Source of the DNA: an uncultured Clostridia bacterium
GTDB taxonomy: Bacteria; Bacillota; Clostridia; Oscillospirales; Acutalibacteraceae
Length of the DNA: 42,829 nt
Assembly (NCBI GenBank): GCA_946002045.1
Contig: CAMFYM010000002.1
Span: 1-42,829, forward strand
Direction: 5' to 3'
The position numbers were made by a program, and so were the translations under genes. Below, piece after piece: positions 32,215-39,916 of this stretch (its first letter is position 1; the number at the start of each line of letters is the position of its first letter). Under the pieces are notes generated by a model. It saw nothing but the letters and a program-made list of their open reading frames with translations. It made no database searches and had not been told where the DNA came from.

Positions 32215-33032
32215 GTGGAAAATTATATGTAGTAGGTACTCCTATCGGTAATTTAGGCGACCTTTCACCTCGTGCAGTTGAAACACTTGAAAGGGTGGAT
32301 TTTATTGCAGCAGAGGATACAAGAGTTACAATGAAGCTCCTTAACCATTTTGGTATAAAAAAAGAAATGGTGTCCTATTTTGAACATAACAAAAGAGAGC
32401 GTGGAGAGGTAATATGTAATCGTATTGCCAGTGGCGAAAGCTGTGCAATCGTTACAGATGCAGGTATGCCTGCAATTTCCGATCCCGGTCAGGATTTAGT
32501 TGCACTTTGTCATCAATTAGGTATAGCAGTTGAGTCTGTACCCGGACCCACTGCCTTTGCAACTGCCCTGGCATTATCCGGTATGGATAGTGGCAGGTTT
32601 ACCTTTGAGGGCTTTTTATCTGTTAATAAAAAATCAAGGCGTGAGCATTTAGAGGAAATAAAGGATGAAAAAAGAACGCTGATTTTTTACGAGGCACCAC
32701 ACAAGCTTTCCAACACCTTGAATGATTTGTATAAGACCCTTGGTGACAGGGAAATTGCTATTGTTCGTGAGCTTACAAAAATTCACGAGCAGGTGATAAA
32801 AACCACACTGTCACAGGCTTGTGAGCTTTATTCAGACGGAGCATTAAAGGGCGAGATTGTTTTGATAATTAACGGAAAGACTCCACAGCAGCAAATTGAG
32901 TTAACTCTTGATGATGCTGTGTTACAGGCAAAAAAGCTTGTGGAGAGTGGGATGTCAGTTAACAATGCTGCCAAGGAAATTGCATCACAAACACCCTTTA
33001 AAAAAGGTGATATTTATAAGGCGTTGCTATGA
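32211..33032 (+). CDS. rsmI: 16S rRNA (cytidine-1402 2'-O) methyltransferase RsmI
   Basis: 273 residues. YVVGTPIGNLGDLSPRA at the N-terminus, AEDTRVTMKLLNHFGI, TDAGMPAISDPGQDLV and VPGPTAFATALALSG are the RsmI signatures of the tetrapyrrole-methylase fold. It methylates C1402 in the ribosomal P site. The start overlaps the methyltransferase stop by ATGA, and the end overlaps the next gene by four bases. The C-terminal small domain ends in TPFKKGDIYKALL. Confidence 0.96.
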   Translation: MSGKLYVVGTPIGNLGDLSPRAVETLERVDFIAAEDTRVTMKLLNHFGIKKEMVSYFEHNKRERGEVICNRIASGESCAIVTDAGMPAISDPGQDLVALCHQLGIAVESVPGPTAFATALALSGMDSGRFTFEGFLSVNKKSRREHLEEIKDEKRTLIFYEAPHKLSNTLNDLYKTLGDREIAIVRELTKIHEQVIKTTLSQACELYSDGALKGEIVLIINGKTPQQQIELTLDDAVLQAKKLVESGMSVNNAAKEIASQTPFKKGDIYKALL

Positions 33033-33895
33033 TTTGTTCTATTTGTCCAAGGCATTGTAATGTTGATAGAGAAAATAGGCTTGGCTTTTGTCAAAGCAGG
33101 GACACATTTAGGCTGGCACGATCAGCTCTTCATTATTGGGAGGAGCCCTGTATCAGTGGCAAAAACGGCAGTGGTGCAGTGTTTTTTAGTGGCTGTAATA
33201 TGCGTTGTGCCTTTTGTCAAAATTACCGTATCAGCCGTGATAATGTAGGTGTTGATGTCAGCGATGAAAGACTTATAGAAATATTTGAGGAGCTTGTAGA
33301 TCAGGGTGCTGAGAATATAAATCTCGTTAATCCTACTCACTATGCACACAGACTTGCCAATGTGCTCAGCAGGTGGGAAAGTCCTGTACCCATTGTTTAT
33401 AATTCAAGTGGGTATGAGGAGGTTGAAACGTTAAAAAGCCTTGACGGACTTGTTGATATTTATCTCCCTGACCTAAAATATATTCGTCCTGACAAGGCAA
33501 GGAGATATTCACAGGCTGAGGATTATTTTGAAAGGGCTTCACAGGCGTTGCTTGAAATGCGCAGGCAGGTTAAGGATGAATTTGAGGGCGATATAATGAA
33601 GAGTGGTATGATTGTTCGTCACTTGATTTTACCTCAAAACACAAATTCATCAATAGAAATAATTGATTGGATTAAGGCTAATTTGCCAAATACATATTTA
33701 TCACTTATGGCACAGTATGTTCCCTGTGAGGTGCCGGATAATTTGCCTGAGCTTAAAAGAAAAATTACAAAAAGAGAATATAACAAGGTTATTGATTACG
33801 CAGTGAATATAGGTCTTGAAAGGCTGTTTTTGCAGGAACTTTCCTCTGCTGACGAGCAGTTTATTCCTGACTTTGATTTTACAGGCGTAGTATGA
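33029..33895 (+). CDS. COG1313 radical-SAM protein (PflX-like)
   Basis: 288 residues. The radical-SAM cluster motif is CNMRCAFC (Cys56, 60, 63). A cysteine-rich N-terminal segment precedes it (Cys3, 6, 10, 21) that could hold a second cluster. The fit is to COG1313, relatives of pyruvate-formate-lyase activating enzyme that lack a known partner. No glycyl-radical enzyme lies nearby, so a PFL-activating role is not supported. It overlaps rsmI by four bases. Confidence 0.87.
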   Translation: MICSICPRHCNVDRENRLGFCQSRDTFRLARSALHYWEEPCISGKNGSGAVFFSGCNMRCAFCQNYRISRDNVGVDVSDERLIEIFEELVDQGAENINLVNPTHYAHRLANVLSRWESPVPIVYNSSGYEEVETLKSLDGLVDIYLPDLKYIRPDKARRYSQAEDYFERASQALLEMRRQVKDEFEGDIMKSGMIVRHLILPQNTNSSIEIIDWIKANLPNTYLSLMAQYVPCEVPDNLPELKRKITKREYNKVIDYAVNIGLERLFLQELSSADEQFIPDFDFTGVV

Positions 33896-33923
33896 TAATA
33901 AATGAGAGAAAGAGGATTTTAAA

Positions 33924-34346
33924 ATGAAAAAATTTTTTCAAGAATTTAAGGAGTTTATCTCCAAGGGTAATGTTATGGATTTGGCAGTCGGCGTTATAAT
34001 CGGTGGTGCCTTCTCCGGTATCGTAACATCACTTACCGAAAATATTATCAATCCACTTATCAACTGCATCGGTGGAGCTGAAATTCAGGGAAAAATTCAC
34101 CTGATCGGTGATAACTACATTGATTACGGTGCATTTATCTCTGCAATTATCAATTTTATAATAATGGCATTTATCATTTTCTGCATTGTTAAGGGTGTTA
34201 ACAAGGCAATGTCAATGGGTAAAAAGAAGGAGGAGCCGGCAGAAGAGGCTGCTCCAACAACAAAGATTTGCCCGTTTTGTAAGAGTGAAATCCCTGTTGA
34301 TGCTGTTAAATGTTGTCATTGCACATCAGATATTCCTGAGGAATAA
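33924..34346 (+). CDS. mscL: Large-conductance mechanosensitive channel MscL with C-terminal zinc ribbon
   Basis: 140 residues. The N-terminal helix FFQEFKEFISKGNVMDLAVG and first pore helix VIIGGAFSGIVTSL are typical MscL; the second membrane helix is at about 70-92. The end is a zinc-ribbon-like KICPFCKSEI..AVKCCHC (CxxC, 11 residues, CxxC), in place of the helical bundle of E. coli MscL. Similar tails occur in other Firmicutes MscL. The channel opens at high membrane tension to release solutes on osmotic down-shock. GAAAGAGGA ribosome binding site. Confidence 0.95.
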   Translation: MKKFFQEFKEFISKGNVMDLAVGVIIGGAFSGIVTSLTENIINPLINCIGGAEIQGKIHLIGDNYIDYGAFISAIINFIIMAFIIFCIVKGVNKAMSMGKKKEEPAEEAAPTTKICPFCKSEIPVDAVKCCHCTSDIPEE

Positions 34347-34372
34347 ACATATTTGAAAGAGGGTTAATTATT

Positions 34373-35305
34373 ATGAAAACCAAAGAGTATTCATTTAGAA
34401 GCAAGTCTAACCTTTGTGATATTAAGGCTTGGCAATGGTGCCCCGATAATGAGTCGGATATTAAGGCTGTGCTTCAAATTCATCACGGTATGGCAGAGCA
34501 TTGCGGCAGATATAAGAACTGCATTAAAGCCTTTACCGATATGGGCTATGCTGTGTTTATGAACGATATGATTAACCACGGTAAATCAAACAGCGACAAG
34601 GATATGCTGGGCTATTTTGGTGATAATGACGGCTACAAGGACATTATTGCCGACGCAAAAGCTCTTATGGATATTGCAAAAAAAGAATATCCCGATAAGC
34701 CTTACATTATCAGTGGTCATTCAATGGGCAGCCTTATTATGCGTTGCTTCATTAACGAATACGGCAACTGCTTTGACGGTGCTGTTTTCATTGGCACATC
34801 AGGTACCAACCCACTTGCAAAAATCAGTATTGCTTTAACAAGTATGATTGGTGCAATTAAGGGTAATACATATAAATCACCTTGGCTGAAAAAGGTTGGA
34901 TTCAGTGCCTATGATAAGCCCTTTGAGCACAGAACAGATTACGATTGGGGAACAAGAGATACTGCATCTGTTGACGATTATCAGGCAGACGAATATTGTG
35001 GCTATATTTTTTCTGCAATGGGATACAAGGATTTGGCAAAGCTTGTAATTGACTGTAACACAGATGCTTGGGCAAATAACATCAATAAAGATATGCCTGT
35101 GCTCCTTATCAGTGGCTCAATGGACCCTGTGGGTAATTATTCAAAGGGCGTAAAAGAGGTTTACGACCGTCTTGTTAAAACAGGTCACACTAATGTTGAT
35201 ATAAAAATTTATCCCGATGCCCGTCACGAAATTTTGAACGAGCTTAACAAGGAAGAGGTTTATGATTATATCAATAGCTTTATTGATGAAAAGGTTTTAA
35301 AATAA
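34373..35305 (+). CDS. Alpha/beta hydrolase, lysophospholipase/monoacylglycerol-lipase type
   Basis: 310 residues. Nucleophile elbow GHSMGS at about 115-120, oxyanion region HHGMAEHCGRY at about 39-49, acid in LISGSMDPVGN and His in YPDARHEILNE. This is the serine hydrolase_4 family. No signal peptide, so it acts in the cytoplasm or at the inner membrane face on short or mono-acyl lipids. Last gene of the run that starts at 31483; a strong terminator follows. Confidence 0.9.
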   Translation: MKTKEYSFRSKSNLCDIKAWQWCPDNESDIKAVLQIHHGMAEHCGRYKNCIKAFTDMGYAVFMNDMINHGKSNSDKDMLGYFGDNDGYKDIIADAKALMDIAKKEYPDKPYIISGHSMGSLIMRCFINEYGNCFDGAVFIGTSGTNPLAKISIALTSMIGAIKGNTYKSPWLKKVGFSAYDKPFEHRTDYDWGTRDTASVDDYQADEYCGYIFSAMGYKDLAKLVIDCNTDAWANNINKDMPVLLISGSMDPVGNYSKGVKEVYDRLVKTGHTNVDIKIYPDARHEILNELNKEEVYDYINSFIDEKVLK

Positions 35306-35311
35306 TAAATT

Positions 35312-35354
35312 AGGCTTTGGGTTGTGCATATAGCATAATTCAAAGCCTTTTCTT
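35312..35354 (+). terminator. Intrinsic terminator with 16-bp stem
   Basis: The stem 35312-35327 with 35333-35348 includes three G-T pairs; it has a 5-base loop and a T-rich tail. It ends the operon. Confidence 0.9.
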
Positions 35355-35370
35355 TTGTTTATATTGATTG

Positions 35371-35399
35371 TTTTCAATTATCTTGATTTATGATATAAT
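35371..35399 (+). promoter_or_regulatory. Promoter of the transglutaminase-like gene
   Basis: TATAAT (35394-35399) with TTTTCA (35371-35376) at a 17-base spacing. The -10 is perfect and the -35 weak. Confidence 0.55.
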
Positions 35400-35435
35400 A
35401 ATAATGAAGACTGTATCTCTTTAAGGGGTTAATAT

Positions 35436-38400
35436 ATGAAAAAGAAGAATTTGTCAAAAAAAATATGGCTGGTAATAGCATCTTTGTCTTTGGTGTTATT
35501 ATGCACCTTTGCAATACCGTTTTGCATCAATGCCTTCAGCGTCAGCGATTTGAGTGAGGGCAAAATGCACAGTGCCGATGAACCACTCTTTGTTGCTGAT
35601 ATGGATAGTGGCTACGGCTGGGTAACGGACGAAGGCGTATGGCATAGCTGCGTGTATGAAAATACCGGCGAATTTTTAAGAGTAACAGATGATTTTCGTA
35701 CTGCTATGATTAACCGTGAAGGCAGTCATACCACATATTTTGCCATAAAAAAGGGCAGTGACATTGACTACAAGGAAGTATTGAACAAAATCAATGACCA
35801 TATTTTTGACGATTGCGGCAGCCCATACGGTGGTGATTATCTTAAGCTTTTAAGCAGGATTAAGTTTGAGGAGTTTAATCAGTATAATGATTACCACACA
35901 GTAGGTATTAGCTCTGTGGATTGCCAATACGATTTTTATAAATTAACACTTAATATTGAAAGCAAAACAACTAAGCAGGAGGAAAAGGCAGTTGATGAAT
36001 TCTTAATTGAATTCAATCAAAAATATATTCTTAATAACCAAAAAATTCAGTCGTCATCCTTTGACGATAATCAGTATTATACCATAAAAACAATTTATAA
36101 TTTTGTAACTAAAAATACAGAATATGATTTTGAAGTGTATGATGCTTCAAAGGGCGTCAGCAATGGAATCAGCCAAAGCTCAAAGCGATATGTTCGTGCC
36201 CACACAGCTTTTGGTGCACTTTTCGGCAATGTAGAAAATATCAATACTGTTGATAATTTTGATGTGCTTAGACACTTTGAAAAATTAGGCTTACAGCAGG
36301 ATAGCCAGGGCTTATACAGAATTCACGAAATGAATAAAGGTAGGGCTGTGTGCGACGGTTACTCATTAGTTGTTTATGCTCTTTGTAAAATGAACGGTAT
36401 TGATTGCCGAATAGTGGAGGGCGACTATGTGGTACAGGACAAAAAGGGCGACCCTCACGCATGGAATATTGTTAGCCTTAAGGATTACAACGACAGTCAA
36501 AATTATTGGTACTATGTTGACACAACCTTTGGTGGTCAAAGAAGTAAGAAGATGTCAAAGGAAATAGTTGTTACCAATTATTATTACTTCCTTAGAGGAA
36601 CTGACAGTGAGTATTTTTCAACCTCAAATCATCAGCAGATGGATGCAGAATATAATATTGAGGGACAAAGCCAAAAGGATTTTCAGTTTGAAATAGTTGA
36701 TATTGATTCAACTCTCCTTAACACCATAGTTACACGCCGTCGTACAGAGGAGGACGGTACCGATATAGGTATTACAAGCGAAACCCTTGAAAACTATATG
36801 GTTATTGCTCCCGACGGTAAATATTATAAATTTGACCATTCAAATAATAATAGCCTTAAAAGCTCTGATGGCTTTATTTACTACGGCTCAGGCTATTATT
36901 ACAGCTGTGAATTTTATGATTTTGCAAGGGGAATTGAATATACCTGCGACGACCGATTTATTGTAAACGCAGGTAAATATGATTTTGATATTCATACCAC
37001 AGTGGGCGATCTGTTTTATACAAAAACAGTTACCATTTTACCACTTGATTTGAGTAATGCCGAAAACTATGACAGCGAGCTGACAAAGTATCCGGGTCAT
37101 GCAAACTTTAACGGTGGAGATATTGAAATTTACGCCGATATATATGATAACTCAAAAAGAAAGCTTGATCCCGATGTAGATTACACATTAACCTGCTACA
37201 AAAAGAGCGATACATCTGCAACTACTCCTGTTAAGCCACACGAGCCGGGTAAATATTTTGTAAGGATAAATTACTTTGGCAACTATACAGGATATTTTGA
37301 TGTAGATGTTGATATATACAAGGCAAATCTTGAACAGCTAAAGCCACCTGTCCAAAAGGATATTCCCTACGGTGCTGACATTAAAGACGGATATTCAAAG
37401 CTTAAAATCGGCGACACGGATATTTATTTGAACAAAGACTATAAGCTTACTGTTTCAGGTGGATTAGAAGCAGGAAATACCGGAACAATTACCATAACGG
37501 GATTAGCCGGCAGCAAGTATATACAGGAAAATACATCTACCAAATGGACCTATAAAATAGTACCAAGAGCCATTGCCTCCCTGTTTAACGGCAAATATAT
37601 CAGCACTGTAAAATACGCATATACAGGTAAAGAGATTAAGCCTACTAACTTTAAGCTTATGTTAGAGTCAAACACAGGCGAGGTAAAAACTCTTGTTCGC
37701 AATGTTGATTATATTATCAAGTCATATTCAAATAATATAAATATCGGTACAGGTATTATCAATATTGAATTTAAAGGTAATTATTCCGGCACTGCCAAAA
37801 TGAAGTTTTATATAGAAAGCGGTGCAGGCTCAATTACCTGTGCAGATTTGACCTATAACGGAAAAACATTGTATCCAAATCCTGTGGTTAAGGCAGGTAG
37901 CGTTGTGCTGAAAAAGGGCACAGACTACACAGTTTCAGGCTCAGGCAAGACGCCGGGTGCTTATATTGGTAAAATTACCGGTATCGGCAAATTTAAAAAT
38001 GTAACATCATCATTTGTTTACTATATAAAGCCTGCTGCTCCAAGTGGTGTTAAAACATCATCAACAACAAACAAATTCAGTATTTCGTGGACAAAGCAGG
38101 GCAATAACTGTGTGTACGAAATATATGTTTATGATACAGGCAAAAGGGCTTGGACCAGAATCGGTTATACAACCTCCTCTGCTTTTGTAGTATCAGCAGT
38201 TTATGTTAACGGTAAAAAGACTGCCGTTAAGCCTAACACCACATATAAGATAAGAATTCGTGCATATGTCAAGGGTACTGTTAACGGTAAAGCCTTTAAT
38301 AAAATAGGAGCCTACAAGGAGATTAGTGAGCGTACTACTCCAACCTCAATTAAGGGTGGCAAAATCACTGTTGCAAGGAATTATATTACGCTTTCCTGGA

Positions 38401-38651
38401 CAAAGCAGAGTGGATGCAAATATCAAATATATGTTTATGATACAGGTAAAAGGAATTGGAGGCTCATTACCACAACATCTAACGGCTACTATAAAATTTC
38501 CTCCGTATATACTAAAGGAAGAAAGGTTGCAGTAAAGCCTAACACCACATACAAAATTAGAATCCGTGCAATATCCACAACAAATTTAAACGGCAAAAAT
38601 GTAACAAGGTACGGACAGATTTCTGAGCTTTCTGCTCGCACAAAAAGGTAA
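35436..38651 (+). CDS. Secreted transglutaminase-like protein with C-terminal FN3 repeats
   Basis: 1071 residues, ATG with AAGGGG in front. Signal peptide at residues 1-33 (IWLVIASLSLVLLCTFAIPF). The transglutaminase-like core has GRAVCDGYS with Cys306, DPHAWN with His341 and YVDTTFGG with Asp362, a complete Cys-His-Asp triad. Beta domains (about 540-870) follow, including MBG-like modules such as LTYNGKTLYPNPVV. The end holds two FN3-like repeats (about 868-968 and 968-1071), each with YDTGKRxW and AVKPNTTYKIRIRA. No LPXTG or dockerin. It may cross-link or cleave proteins or peptidoglycan at the cell surface. Confidence 0.87.
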   Translation: MKKKNLSKKIWLVIASLSLVLLCTFAIPFCINAFSVSDLSEGKMHSADEPLFVADMDSGYGWVTDEGVWHSCVYENTGEFLRVTDDFRTAMINREGSHTTYFAIKKGSDIDYKEVLNKINDHIFDDCGSPYGGDYLKLLSRIKFEEFNQYNDYHTVGISSVDCQYDFYKLTLNIESKTTKQEEKAVDEFLIEFNQKYILNNQKIQSSSFDDNQYYTIKTIYNFVTKNTEYDFEVYDASKGVSNGISQSSKRYVRAHTAFGALFGNVENINTVDNFDVLRHFEKLGLQQDSQGLYRIHEMNKGRAVCDGYSLVVYALCKMNGIDCRIVEGDYVVQDKKGDPHAWNIVSLKDYNDSQNYWYYVDTTFGGQRSKKMSKEIVVTNYYYFLRGTDSEYFSTSNHQQMDAEYNIEGQSQKDFQFEIVDIDSTLLNTIVTRRRTEEDGTDIGITSETLENYMVIAPDGKYYKFDHSNNNSLKSSDGFIYYGSGYYYSCEFYDFARGIEYTCDDRFIVNAGKYDFDIHTTVGDLFYTKTVTILPLDLSNAENYDSELTKYPGHANFNGGDIEIYADIYDNSKRKLDPDVDYTLTCYKKSDTSATTPVKPHEPGKYFVRINYFGNYTGYFDVDVDIYKANLEQLKPPVQKDIPYGADIKDGYSKLKIGDTDIYLNKDYKLTVSGGLEAGNTGTITITGLAGSKYIQENTSTKWTYKIVPRAIASLFNGKYISTVKYAYTGKEIKPTNFKLMLESNTGEVKTLVRNVDYIIKSYSNNINIGTGIINIEFKGNYSGTAKMKFYIESGAGSITCADLTYNGKTLYPNPVVKAGSVVLKKGTDYTVSGSGKTPGAYIGKITGIGKFKNVTSSFVYYIKPAAPSGVKTSSTTNKFSISWTKQGNNCVYEIYVYDTGKRAWTRIGYTTSSAFVVSAVYVNGKKTAVKPNTTYKIRIRAYVKGTVNGKAFNKIGAYKEISERTTPTSIKGGKITVARNYITLSWTKQSGCKYQIYVYDTGKRNWRLITTTSNGYYKISSVYTKGRKVAVKPNTTYKIRIRAISTTNLNGKNVTRYGQISELSARTKR
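38034..38650 (+). repeat. Two tandem FN3-coding repeats
   Basis: About 38034-38336 and 38337-38650. The two units share coding stretches for SWTKQ, IYVYDTGKR and VKPNTTYKIRIRA at the same relative places. They arose by internal duplication. Confidence 0.75.
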
Positions 38652-38661
38652 TAAAATAAAG

Positions 38662-38693
38662 CACCTCGGTTAAAATATAACCGAGGTGTTTTT
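38662..38693 (+). terminator. Intrinsic terminator whose right arm holds the next gene's ribosome binding site
   Basis: An 11-bp stem (38662-38672 with 38678-38688), a 5-base loop and five T ending one base before the ATG at 38694. GAGGTG at 38683-38688 in the right arm is the only ribosome binding site candidate for that ATG. Confidence 0.88.
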
Positions 38694-39416
38694 ATGCAAA
38701 TTAAAGGAAAAACAGTATTTTTTAGCTCTCCTCCAATAATTACCGGCCACGCAGGTGTGGTAGGTAAAAAGGAGGGTGAAGGTCCATTAAGGCAAGACTT
38801 TGATGCCATATTTCAGGATACAACAATGCTTCAGCAATCCTATGAGCTTGCCGAGTCTGCAATGCTCCACGACGCAATAATAAGAGCACTTTCAAGTGCT
38901 AAAAAAAGTCCGTCACAGGTGAAATTTATTTTAACCGGCGATTTGCTTGACCAGTGTATGGGCTCTGCCTTTGCGTTAAAGGATTTGGAAATATCATCAA
39001 TAGGAATGTACGGTGCGTGTTCAACGATGGCACTGTCACTATCAACAGGAGCAATGCTTGTTGATGCAGGCGCAGATTGTGTTGTTGTAGGCACATCAAG
39101 TCACTTTTGCTCATCAGAGCGACAGTTTAGATTTCCACTTGAATACGGTGGTCAGCGTCCACCAACAGCCCAATGGACAGTTACCGGTGCAGGCAGTGCT
39201 GTTATTGAAAGCAAGGGCAACGGTATAAAAATTAAAGCAATTCAAATCGGAACAATTACCGATTTAGGCATAACTGATGCCAACAATATGGGAGCTGCAA
39301 TGGCACCTGTAAATGCTATACTTGGACCATACAGGGACAAAAGAATCACCCTGTGCGATATGCAATCTACACAAAAATTAAAAAGAGGAGGTAAAATATA
39401 CAAAGGAGATGGATAG
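38694..39416 (+). pseudogene. spoVAD: Truncated spoVAD (stage V sporulation protein AD)
   Basis: 240 codons against about 335-345 in complete SpoVAD. Residues 1 to ~205 match well: IKGKTVFFSSPPIITGHAGV, GDLLDQCMGSAFALKDL, GMYGACSTMALSLSTGAMLV, SSERQFRFPLEYGGQRPPTA and GITDANNMGAAMAP. After that the sequence changes abruptly to an unrelated tail (ending KRGGKIYKGDG), and no other frame continues the family. SpoVAD binds dipicolinic acid for import into the spore. spoVAC and spoVAE, its usual neighbours, are missing here. It is thus a broken copy or remnant. It could still be translated, but expression would depend on the terminator hairpin at its start. Confidence 0.85.
39331..39354 (+). repeat. 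Small inverted repeat in the novel tail after the spoVAD break
   Basis: ACAGGG (39331-39336) and CCCTGT (39349-39354) around a 12-base loop, about 20 bases after the point where SpoVAD similarity ends. Confidence 0.4.
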
Positions 39417-39492
39417 GCAATAAAGAGTAATCCAAATCTGCCAATTTGAACCACGGTTCGGATTGCTATTTATTGCCTAGCGTCCATCTCCT
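39404..39492. repeat. 89-base foldback element with a three-way-junction fold
   Basis: The outer arms pair perfectly over 10 bp (39404-39413 with 39483-39492). After a bulge come 10 more bp (39415-39424 with 39469-39478) and 8 bp (39426-39433 with 39460-39467). The remaining 26 bases split into two small hairpins, AAAT/ATTT (39434-39437 with 39444-39447) and GAAC/GTTC (39448-39451 with 39456-39459). These abut the stem without unpaired bases. It overlaps the stop of truncated spoVAD. On minus it precedes a T-rich stretch and may end the GNAT gene. Confidence 0.75.
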
Positions 39493-39496
39493 AAAA

Positions 39497-39916
39497 TTAT
39501 AGTATTTTATTCATCCAATAATGTGGGCAATGCTCCTCGTATTCCATTTCACTGCATACGGCATAGCCCTGCTTTGAGTAAAAGGGAACAGCCTGCTCTT
39601 GAGAGTGTAGGCGAATTTCCTTGCCACCCATTTCATTTATCAGCTTTTCTGCTTCACTAATCATTTTTGCGCCTAAATGTAAGCCACGATATTCCTTAAT
39701 AACAGCCAGTCTGCCTATTAGATATGTGCCTTTTTTATCATCTGCAAAAAATCTGCAAACAGCCACAGGCTTGTCGTTATCATATGCCACAAGATGATTT
39801 GCTCTTTTGTCAATTTCGTCAAATTCGTCCTTGAAGCCCTGCTCCTTGATGAACACATTTTCACGAACAAGCATTGCATCATTGTGAAGCCGATTATATG
39901 CTTTAATTTCTATCAT
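39497..39916 (-). CDS. GNAT-family N-acetyltransferase
   Basis: 139 residues, the standard GNAT size. The acetyl-CoA motif region is IGRLAVIKEYRGLHLGAKMISEAEKL (R-x-x-G-x-L/A form at about 75-92), and VPFYSKQGYAVCSEMEYEEHCPH is the common C-terminal form of the ElaA/YjcF-like group. The acceptor is unknown. It overlaps the end of rmuC by four bases, so it is translated with it. Confidence 0.88.
   Translation of the reverse strand: MIEIKAYNRLHNDAMLVRENVFIKEQGFKDEFDEIDKRANHLVAYDNDKPVAVCRFFADDKKGTYLIGRLAVIKEYRGLHLGAKMISEAEKLINEMGGKEIRLHSQEQAVPFYSKQGYAVCSEMEYEEHCPHYWMNKIL

Noticed and set aside
33924..34346. MscL zinc-ribbon tail as a novel fusion
   Set aside because: Similar CxxC tails are familiar in Firmicutes MscL proteins, so it is described in the feature but not claimed as new.
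39353..39420. GTGCG and GAACC..GGTTC strings after the spoVAD break, as a group II intron or intron fragment
   Set aside because: The bases after GTGCG do not match an intron 5' domain, no domain V is recognisable, and there is no reverse transcriptase in the window.
39404..39492. The foldback as an integron attC site
   Set aside because: No GTTRRRY / RYYYAAC core sites at the ends, and no integrase or gene cassettes nearby.
39310..39500. A simple frameshift in spoVAD
   Set aside because: Neither of the other two frames continues the SpoVAD sequence after the break, so the 3' part is missing, not shifted.
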